Below are positions 55,240 through 64,000 of a stretch of DNA of 64,000 bases, in pieces. The number at the start of each line of letters is the position of its first letter. Positions within the stretch are counted from its first letter, which is position 1. The notes beneath the pieces are model-generated. The model did not search any database. It was given only the letters and a program-made list of their open reading frames with translations, and had not been told where the DNA came from. The position numbers and the translations under genes are program-made. The DNA is from Quillaja saponaria (taxonomy: Eukaryota > Streptophyta > Magnoliopsida > Fabales > Quillajaceae). The stretch lies in the NCBI GenBank assembly GCA_029379385.1, contig CM055607.1, positions 34,717,235 to 34,781,234 on the forward strand, written 5' to 3'.

Positions 55240-57580
55240 GTTTTATTTATTTTTTAATCAAGATTTTATGTGGTTGCCTAATTTTCTAACCCCAATTTTG
55301 GGCTATAAATAATTAACTGTTGAATTTTTACTCATAATTTTAAATTATTGTGGTTGTATAGAGAGGCTTTTTGGAAGAAAATAAAAATAAAAATGAAAAT
55401 GAAAAGTTGTTATGGTAAGTAGTATAACGACATTTCTTAATTGAATAGACACTCATTAATTACACGTTACCAAAATTAAAGCCGGCTATCATGCAAGGGG
55501 CAAATCTGTCATAATATTATTACAAATGAAAGAATTCTTCTCAAATAAGTTTTAAATTTAATTTTTTTTAATTTGTAAATTTAAATTATTGATTAACTCA
55601 ACTAATTTTTAATAAATTACATAATCTAAAATTATTGAATTTATTATATAATCGTTAATGTAAAAATAAAAAAGCTAACAAGTTCTCATAATATTTTTCT
55701 TAAAAATTTTAAAGAAAAAAATAAATATAATTTTCAAATTTAACTTGTATTCATAATTTTTTTTCCATAATAACACCTGAAATTAAATTTAAATATTTTA
55801 ATATTTTTTTTTCTTATGATTATATCATAAATTTATTAATCTTCTAATGTTATTTTATGTGATTTTTAAAAAAATTATTTATTTAATCAATATTTTAATA
55901 TAAATTAACATAAAAAAGAAGTTGTATAATATGTTTCAATTTAAATTTAAGACCTATTTAGGAAAAAAAAATTAAAATTAAAATTTATAGAAAAATGTAA
56001 ATTTATAATACAATTTATTAAAAAATATGACATATTCTTTCCTTTCTTTTTCCAAATAAATATAACATCATAATATTTGAATGCCCTTATAATTTATATT
56101 AAAAGATATTTATTAATTATAATTAGTTAAATATTAATAAAATTTTAATTTAACTGGTTAAAATCATACCATCCATAAAATGTCGGAATAAATATGACTA
56201 ATTAATTATGGTTGGTGTATCCTAACCATGCTAGCTAACAACCGCATGCATAAAGTGTTTTTGCTTTTATTAATTACATGAAACATGTTTTTTTATTAAA
56301 ATGTCAATTAAGTAGCTTACGATGACGATTCTTTTTTCTCAATGGTCTTTTTTTTTATCCTTCTCTTTTTCTTTTTTATTAAATACTTTAGCTACATTCT
56401 ACTATTAGTCCTTTGATTACAACATTTTTTTTGTTTTGAAGAATAACTATATAACAAACTAATCAATCTCTCTTCCTCTCTCTCACCATCTTAATTAAAA
56501 TATTTTTTATTAATTTTAATAAAAAAATAAAAATTTTATATAACTATAAAATAAAAAATATTAAATAGCATAAGCACAAATACGAAATTAATGGATTTGT
56601 TTAGTTAAGTTGTATATAAAAGTGTTATGTGTAAAAATATTTTTTAAGTAAAACAATTTTAAAAGTACTACATAGATGAAAATATGTTTGGATGAGTTAA
56701 TATAAAGACACTGTAAGATGTAAAAAAAAAATTATTTGAATTTTTTTTATTTTTAAATATTGAGTATTAAAATTACTAAAAATATCATTTTGACAAATAT
56801 TTTAGCTAAATTTGTCTAAATAAAATAATTATTAAAATTCATTTGAGCTCTTCTTGTTTTCTATTTAAAAATATTATTTTTTTAACTTCAGTTTTTAAAA
56901 CTGAGAAAGTTCAAAATATTTTTTCATAAAACTTAAAATATAAAATCTCTATTACTAAATAGATTTGTAAAAAAAATTTAAATCAAAAAAAGTTTTAAAA
57001 ACTAGACTAAATAAGGACAATATAGTAAATTTTTGAATAAATGAAACACTATCTACTATTTTTTTTTTTTGGTCATTTGTTAGTATTTTGCTACGGTCAA
57101 CCTAATACAAGTCTATAGTCTAGCCTCACCCATACCATAGGTAGAGTGGGGAACCTTTTCAATTCGTTGCATCGTGCATGAGAATACAAACAAGGGTATG
57201 TTGAACTTAAAATTAATAAATAATAATATAAAAAAACAATAGGTTAGTTAATCAACTCTTGAAATTTGTCATTATTTAACACTCAACATTTTGACCTCAA
57301 TTATCAATAACTTTATTTGATTGGTAAAACATTACTATGACTTGTTTATTTATAATCAGACTTAATTTATTATTTTAAATTATAAATTATGTGAAATATG
57401 AATAAAACTCTCTATTTCTCACAAAAAATGATATATATTTTTTATATGAAACTCAAATTGTTCGGAGGATTTCCATTAAGTTTTAGGACTACAAATATTT
57501 CATTTATGTGTGCATAAGTGCATTAATTTTTTTTTTCAAAAGAGGGTACCAATAATACCATTTTGAGTTTGCGCCAATTT
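55240..57580. other. Very AT-rich intergenic region
   Basis: About 2.3 kb of A/T tracts with no coding frame. No terminal repeats of a mobile element could be defined. Confidence 0.5.
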
Positions 57581-57590
57581 TTTACTCATT

Positions 57591-57628
57591 TGGGCCATCT
57601 TCATTTGTGTGAGGCCCATTAAGGCCCA
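57591..57628 (+). promoter_or_regulatory. Three site II elements upstream of NEAP
   Basis: TGGGCC (57591-57596), GGCCCA (57613-57618) and GGCCCA (57623-57628) lie within 38 bp at the edge between AT-rich intergenic DNA and the NEAP leader region. This is a plausible TCP-responsive promoter core. Confidence 0.5.
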
Positions 57629-57959
57629 AGTGCTCCCGCAAGTTGATAGGCCAGTACATCAACGATCCCGAGTTACCCACGTGGCTCACACACATGAGTC
57701 AAAGCCAATAATTTGGATTTGCCGCGCTTGAAAGACCATGAAATCCAAGCAGTAGGTTTGGAATTTGTTAAGTCGAATCTTCCGAACCTAAACTTTCCGA
57801 CAACAGAAAACCATCAACTACGAACCTAACCTCTAATTTTCGTCTGTCACGCATAATACATGTCGCATATACTCAACTACTTTCACTCACATATAAGACA
57901 AGAAAAATATAAATAAATAAAAAAGATGTTTTTTAATTAAAATAAAATTCCTGAAGTCA

Positions 57960-58938
57960 CGGCTTTGCTGTGCTACTCATCTCGGCTTCCATTTCCAGCC
58001 CTCCGATCACATCCGCTGCTGAATCAGCGCCGTTTGATGGTACGACCCTTCTGGGTACGTTACTGTTCTGTCGCCATAAGAGCTCAGAGCTTGAGCTAAA
58101 GAAGACAGACAAGGAATCGAAGATAGAGCTCGTGACTGAAAGTGGGTTCTGCTCAGAAACTGGTATCTCTCTCTCTTCGTTTTGTTCGTTCTGTTTTTTA
58201 GTTGATGAGAAGCAAGTTCCATGTGACATGGTGTCAGTTCAGCTTAAGATTCATGATTTGAAAGGAAAAAAGGGTGGATTCCCTTTGATTAAAGATTTTG
58301 AAAAGTGGGTTCTGCTCTAGAAACTGGTCTCTCTCTCGGAGTTTATTTCTATAGGAATTTGTGGAGATGGGTTAATTGTAAATGGCTTCAAGCTTGAACT
58401 TTGACTTCAAATCTTTATTGAATATCTTGCACAACCCATTAATTTTCATTATATTTATTGTTTGAGGTTGACAGACTATTGGGGTCACGCTATTTTTGAC
58501 ATTTTCTCTCACTCGAATTATAGTTGAGGCAGAGAGGTGGCGAACTCTGTGCCTGAAAAAAAAAAAAAAATGGATGCAGTTTTCTTGGACTAGATTTCTC
58601 TGAGAAAAGAATACTACTTAGTAGAGAAGATTACTTTGAATTGGGTTTACACCTCAAATTATTTGTTAAAATTGTCAAACCCTTTTTAGTACTTATCAAG
58701 TTACCGTTTTGCTTGCCTTATTATTCATTTTTTGTTTTTCCCCCTGGGAGATAATTCCTATTAAATGCACAACTACCGTTTTCATATGCAGATATGGTAG
58801 ACGATAGTTTTTTCGCAAGTACCATTAATTGCTGATTACTCTTTCCTTTGACTAGATTCAGTGTATACTGTATATGCATCTAATCAGATCTTCGGCAACA
58901 GAATCTGAGTATCTGGATTGAAAATTTTCAAAATTCCC
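57960..58938 (+). other. Probable leader region of NEAP
   Basis: GC-balanced sequence with a 116-codon frame at 57970-58320 that has no recognisable homology. It probably represents spliced 5' UTR of the NEAP gene. Confidence 0.35.
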
Positions 58939-61827
58939 ATGTCGATGTTGGAGAAACCATCATCATCGTCATCATCATTGTCGTCGTCACCAAGAACTTT
59001 GTCAGTTTCATCGGGTTCTTCAGTACTGGCTCGAGATATAGACCCATTATTGAAGGATTTGAATGAAAGGAAGCAGAGCTTTCGGAGGAATGTGGTGTCA
59101 TTAGCTGCAGAGTTGAAGGAGGTACGGAGCCGCCTTGCAACACAAGAGCAAACATATGCTAAAGAAACCCTAATAAGACAGGTATAAAATTATTTGTGAT
59201 GTTAGACTATTTCTGTATAATCTTGTAGTCTTGAAACTATGGAATCAATATTTCTACTTTTTGGGTCTTTTTGTGTGTGTGGGGTCATATAGATTGGGTT
59301 ATTCAAATTGAGTGATTATTTAATTATTTAGTTTTGGGATAATCTTTTCACAGGAAGCAGAGACAAAAGCTAAAAACATGGAAGGGGAAATTGGTAAATT
59401 GCAGAAGAGATTGGAAGAGAGAAACGAGCAGCTTCAGGCTTCAGCATCTTATGCTGAGAAGGTTTTTGCTTATACATCACTTTTATAACGTTTTTCTCTC
59501 TCTCTCTCTCTCCCCTTTTTTTTTTCTTTTTCTTTTTTTCACACTTGATGATAGATAAATTGAGGTGTTCTAAACTTTTGGGTGCTCATTTGATCCTTTG
59601 AACTTAGTTAATGATTCACTAATCATGTCCTGTGCCTTTCTTGCCTGGATTGTTCTGGGAACTATTATTATTATTGTTAGTGCATCTGAGGATTTCCAAG
59701 TAATACAATATTATGGCCTATAAAAAATAAAATTGATCAAATATTAAACATTTGCTGCTGCTCATCTTTTAATCCCTATGGGTTTGCCTTTCAATTTATG
59801 GCGGAGCCCATGGTAGGAAAAGGTGACCAAAGTGCTTTAATACATAACATTGTTACTTTTCCCTTTATTGTTGCCTGAACTGCTCTGAAGGTTTTAATCT
59901 GTGAAATTACCTTCACTCATCTTTTTTAGGGAACCTCATTATTACTGGTTAGTTTGGTTACTAGCACCATTACTAATAGCTATTCATAATTGTTTTTCAG
60001 AGGAAGTTAGTTTTTTGTATGTTCCTTGATTGCATGAACTTCAAAATTGGATAAGTCATTCAGATTTTGTTTTTAATCAGTGGAAATTCATATGGTAAGT
60101 ATATAAGCTATTGCACTAAATGACAAGAATCTAGTCATTTTTTCCCTTATTCAAGTCTAGTCTTATTACTTCAATATCTTAACATCATTCCTCATATGTT
60201 AAAAAAAAAAAAAAAAACCTAGAATATCTGTTTCGTAAGATTATGGGATCTCATCTGCTGTATCCCTTGCATGCTTCAGAGTTGGCCAGAGTTTACATTT
60301 CCATATTCGTTCATGAAGAAAATTTACTTCTTTTTCCCTTCCATTGTATACTTAAATGGAATAACATATAGTATAGCTTTATGTCATAATATAGACTACA
60401 TAGTAAAGTTACATTATAAACATACCCTGTATAATAACCCTCTTGAACCATCATTTCTATCTTAATCTTATGATGATTTTTCCAAATTTATGTGAACTGT
60501 CAAATCTTAATTCATAATGCCATCTTCGGTCAAGTCCCATCAGATTTAAGATTGATGGATTCTGGTTAATATTTAATATCTTTTGTGACTACTGCATCAA
60601 ATTAAATTCAAAATAAAAACATATTTATTTCTTGCTTGTATTTTTAATCTGGTCATACGTTTTTCCCTGTTGATGTAGTATCTGAAAGAATTGGATGATC
60701 TTAGAACACAGCTTGCAAGCAACTCGAGCAACTGCAGATGCAAGTGCTGCATCAGCTCAATCGGCACAACTCCATTGTTTAGCACTTGTAAAGGAATTAG
60801 ATGAGAAAAATTGTTCATTAAAAGAGCATGAAAATCATGTGATTAGGCTGGGAGAGCAATTAGATCATCTGCAGAAGGATCTTCAAGCAAGGGAGTTTTC
60901 CCAAAAGCAATTGAAAGATGAAGTTTTGAGAGTTGAGCATGATATTAAGCAAGCTTTTGCTTTAGCAAAAGCTGGAGAAAGCAAGGATTCTGAACTTAGG
61001 AGATTAGTAGATGAGGTTTCTCCAAAGAATTTTGAAAAGATGAACAATCTTCTAGTTGTTAAGGATGAAGAAATAGCAAAGCTGAGAGATGAAATTAGGA
61101 TTATGTCTGCTCACTGGAAGCTGAAAACTAAAGAGTTAGAATCACAGGTTAGTGTATCTTAATTGCCACTTATTCATTTAGCTCTTTTGCTTCTCTTTTG
61201 AGGTCAATGATTCCTGTGTGTTTGTAAACATTCACATGTTCTGCAATACAGTTAGAGAAGCAGCGGCGTGCTGATCAGGAACTTAAAAAGAGGGTCTTGA
61301 AGTTGGAATTTTGTCTCCAAGAAGCTCGGTCCCAAACACGCAAGCTACAAAGGGTAACCTCAACTCCTAAATTATCAATTTAGAGGGGATGATGTTGTCA
61401 ATTGTTGTGTATGAATTTAACTTTGCAACTGATATACATGTGCTTCCTGATGGGCTGTTTGATGAGATTCACGCCGCCTCCCCGTTTATCCAGGAGATTT
61501 CTTTGAATCTATATATAATTTTTGAGCAAGTAAACTATAATTTATGTCATTCTGTCACTCTCCTTAAGAGAGTTTATTCTGAACTCACATGTCTCTAAGA
61601 TCACTTCTATTCATGGACAGACGGGAGAACGAAGGGACAAGGCCTTGAAAGAACTCCGAGATCAGTTAGCAGCAAAACAGGTTGGAGTTGAAGGCTCTGA
61701 AAAGCAAAATTTCTGGGAAACTTCTGGTTTCAAATTTGCGGTTTCCATGTCAATGTTGATATTGGTGGTTCTCTCGAAGCAGGTGAAACCATTGCGTTAT
61801 CCAATTACTCGTGTATATTACCTTTGA
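58939..61827 (+). pseudogene. NEAP: Nuclear-envelope-associated protein (NEAP) with one frameshift
   Basis: Five exons, 58939-59181, 59354-59461, 60679-61147, 61252-61353 and 61621-61827, encode ~375 residues of a NEAP. These plant-only coiled-coil proteins sit at the inner nuclear membrane and contact SUN proteins. Hallmarks are 'DIDPLLKDLNERKQSFRRNV', 'ASAASAQSAQLHCLALVKEL', 'VKDEEIAKLRDEIRIMSAHW', '[20 protein letters not shown]' and a C-terminal membrane anchor 'FKFAVSMSMLILVVL'. A Ser-rich N-terminus is encoded by TCN repeats. Exon 3 is 469 nt, one more than its phase allows. An extra A at 60717/60718 (GCAAGCA for GCAGCA) shifts the frame shortly after 'YLKELDDLRTQL'. All other exons and splice sites are intact, so an assembly error is at least as likely as a null allele. 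The C-terminal 16 residues after 'LSKQ' could instead be removed by a further splice. Confidence 0.88.
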
Positions 61828-63380
61828 AGTTCTTTCTTAAAGGAGTTTAGGAAATTTTCCAGAGGTCCTTTTACTTGTAGAAATGCTAGTGAGAGATTCT
61901 TGTACTTAAGTAGGATCCGGCTGAAACTGCATTTTTAGTTGGTTTCATCTCTAAAGCTACATTGCAATAGCTATGGTGATATATTAAAATCTGTATGGCA
62001 TCACTGTTGCTACAATTGAGGAAACCCTTATACTTTCTCATCATCCCATGCTTTGTAAATTAGTTGCCTCAGTGAGTGATGTCAACTAGTTTTGTAGGAG
62101 ATCTAAAGTATTGAATAATTTGAGATTAAGACTTGTTGTAATGGATGGAAGTTCATTTGTGAAAAAGATTCTACTAAAAAATGTGCATTATCTCTGCTGT
62201 TTAGGATTCTGTTGGCAATATCTCTACTGTGTTTCTAATGCTGGCTTTTGTTAATCACGTAATTATTTTTTGTGGTCACAACCACTTATTAAGTCAGACT
62301 GTTTTCTGCAATTGATTATTTTCTTTGAATTGTATGCGTTGCCGTTGCAATTGGCATCCAATGTTTGAATTTGTCAACATGGGCGGCCTTTGTAACCGTT
62401 AGGTGTTTCCTGTTTCTGTTTGTTGGGGTTAGGTGTTTTGTTTTCTTTAATATACCTCATCATCAAGAAGCATGACAAGGTTCTATTCACATTCTATGAT
62501 CCTACGTACTTTCCTTTGCCGACAGTTTCTTGGTTGATCTAGCCTTCCTAGCCACAATGCTGGAGGACGCAAAGATAGCAAAGACAGCATATTATGTTGA
62601 CATGTTTCCTCCTAAATGTGACTAATTACTGATGTCCGTCTTGGATCTTGAAGCATATTCAGCATCTTTTGCAACAAACTAATGGTTCTGCAATTTCATT
62701 GTAAAGACGATACTGTAGTGAATAAAATTTGAAATTTTCAGTTTCCAATGTCTCAAGTTGGAACCTACCCAGATCTAAGAGGGTGGGAACCTGTTTTATA
62801 TAGCTCAATGCCAAATGGGTTGTACATGAACTAAATAAAAATCTGCAATATTGTACATAAATTCCGATACAATAATGCTACACAGCTTCATTCAACATAT
62901 GACTCTCTTTTCCTGATTCTCGTCAGATTATCCAATCGCTTGTTAGATCGGGTGCAGTCAATTCTATTTGATGGAAATCAAATATTCAGTAATTCCATTT
63001 ACCTGAGCATTACTAAACATGGTTAAGTGACTATGCTAAGGTGCCATTAATTGACAAATATCTAATATAGAAAATATATAAAATGACCTAAACCCGTTTT
63101 AAATCAAACCCAGCTGCCTAAATTGTAGTTATTTCAACATTATGGCCAATCAACATCATAACTAGAACGTCTGTCTATATTTCAGGTAGAAATTTTACTT
63201 CAGGTACAAATATCTTTATACCTCATGCAAGCTCATGCAGACTGGTGACTGTATTAGTAGGTTGTCCATGTCATAGTTTTCCTAACAAGTCACCTCCACT
63301 TTCCTCTCCTTCAACTGCAGATATGTACACATGTGGATCACTACAACTCTAATGCATTGCTGGAGCAGTGAGCTTCTAAC
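61828..63380. other. 3' flank between convergent NEAP and X8 genes
   Basis: NEAP 3' UTR and intergenic sequence. No gene recognised. Confidence 0.4.
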
Positions 63381-63964
63381 TCATTGATTTACATGGAAAA
63401 GTTGTGTCTCTACAAGCCCATGCTGATTTTTCCCGTGGACAAATGATGTAACAAGAATGATGCAGCCAATTAAAGGTTGCAGACCAGCTGAAGCGGATGT
63501 TGTGGAGTTTATGACAGGAGGGCTGTCAAACCCAAAACCTGATGTGCTATCTGATGTTGGGCTGCTTGAGTTTAACACTGAAGGTGGAGCACCAGACCTG
63601 CAAAACGAGGGTAAACAAATTACAGAAACAAAGAGGTTATTACCAAAGCTCGATGATAGCTATGAATCATCAGATGCATGAAAACACAGCATTCAAACAT
63701 ACCCTGTAGGTGCTGTTGGTGCTGTTGGTGCTGTTGGTGTTGTTGGTGCTGTTGTTGTTGGTGCTGTTGGTGTTGTTGGTGCTGTTGGTGTTGTTGGTGC
63801 TGTTGGCGCTGTTGGTGTTGTTGGTGCTGTTGGTGTTGTTGGCGCTGTTGGTGTTGTTGGTGTTGGAGTTGCAGCTGGAGTTGTTGATGATGATGTTGGT
63901 GATGATGGCAATGGTGTTGATGGTGAAGATGTCGAAGATGATGGATATATGCAAGAACCCGAGC
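63381..63964 (-). CDS. 3' exons of an X8-domain (CBM43) cell-wall protein; gene continues past the right edge
   Basis: Two minus-strand exons are visible: 63964-63703 and 63597-63381. The first starts after a good acceptor (TTTCTTTAG) with 'GSGSCIYPSSS'. That is the last Cys and the exit of an X8 domain, as in plasmodesmata callose-binding proteins and related GPI-anchored proteins. It continues as a long Thr/Pro/Ala repeat (TPTAPT units), probably O-glycosylated. The second exon gives 'SGAPPSVLNSSSPTSDSTSG' and ends with a hydrophobic stretch 'GLQPLIGCIILVTSFV'. That stretch would be the GPI signal, but a polar tail of about 19 residues follows it, which is unusual. The N-terminal signal peptide and X8 domain lie beyond 64000. 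Confidence 0.7.
63706..63870. repeat. Coding minisatellite (GGTGCTGTT/GGTGTTGTT)n
   Basis: About 18 tandem 9-bp units alternating GGTGCTGTT and GGTGTTGTT, with single GGCGCTGTT variants. In the minus frame it encodes the Thr-Pro/Ala-Pro repeat of the X8 protein. The Cys/Trp-rich plus-strand frame is an artefact of this repeat. Confidence 0.85.
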
Positions 63965-64000
63965 CTAAAGAAAATTGAACAGGGCCTTACAATTTGTTTT

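Noticed and set aside
57970..58320. 116-codon plus-strand frame upstream of NEAP
   Set aside because: No homology; better explained as GC-balanced 5' leader sequence.
63678..63887. Cys/Trp-rich plus-strand frame
   Set aside because: Pure translation artefact of the 9-bp repeat; the minus frame encodes the Pro/Thr tract of the X8 protein with good splice sites.

Overview
This window is a gene-bearing piece of nuclear DNA from a eudicot plant, probably a woody rosid-type species; I cannot name the genus. The evidence is AT-rich DNA, short GT-AG introns, plant-specific families (RCI2/PMP3, type I M-gamma MADS box, phytepsin with a plant-specific insert, NEAP, MUG, X8-domain protein) and plant promoter words such as ABRE, DRE and site II. 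There is no sign of bacterial organisation, CRISPR, phage or plastid DNA.

Layout, left to right. 0.6-1.26 kb: decayed PPR gene (-). 1.7-6.1 kb: very degenerate minisatellite of roughly 48 bp, split by a ~3.1 kb insertion that may derive from an LTR. 6.6 kb: RCI2/PMP3 (+) with TATA, G-box/ABRE and DRE upstream. 8.2-10.1 kb: APC11 (-) with lesions. 11.4-12.2 kb: intronless type I MADS gene (+). 13.8-17.6 kb: tandem duplication of about 1.94 kb, each copy with an 82-aa gene (-). 19.9-23.6 kb: seven-exon G-patch/C2H2 protein (+). 25.9-29.7 kb: thirteen-exon phytepsin-type aspartic proteinase (-) with one frameshift. 31.8-33.3 kb: 82-aa two-helix membrane protein (+). 34.4-35.1 kb: NDR1/HIN1-like LEA_2 protein (-). 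38.6-39.9 kb: L-cysteine desulfhydrase-like PLP enzyme (+). 44.3-47.0 kb: domesticated MULE transposase of the PB1-containing MUSTANG type (+). 48.3-49.2 kb: Cys-rich PHD/RING-like protein (+). 50.2-50.6 kb: second PPR relic (-). 52.3-54.9 kb: NYN-domain/OST-HTH RNA-binding or RNase-like protein (-). 58.9-61.8 kb: NEAP nuclear-envelope coiled-coil protein (+), one frameshift. 63.4 kb to the right edge: 3' exons of an X8-domain cell-wall protein (-).

The genes do not form one pathway. What holds them together is inherited order: RCI2, APC11, type I MADS, MUG and NEAP also lie together on Arabidopsis chromosome 3 (At3g05830-At3g05880 as I recall), and the G-patch gene, MADS genes and a NEAP paralogue lie in the duplicated chromosome 5 block.

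The main oddities are three single-base homopolymer-type insertions, each breaking an otherwise intact gene (aspartic proteinase, LCD N-terminus, NEAP), and a more heavily damaged APC11. The shared signature makes residual assembly error a serious alternative to pseudogenisation. I found no clearly new biological system. The best candidates for follow-up are the APC11 copy, the split minisatellite, the tandem 82-aa family, a tiny SINE-like remnant with 17-bp target duplications, and the MUG gene.
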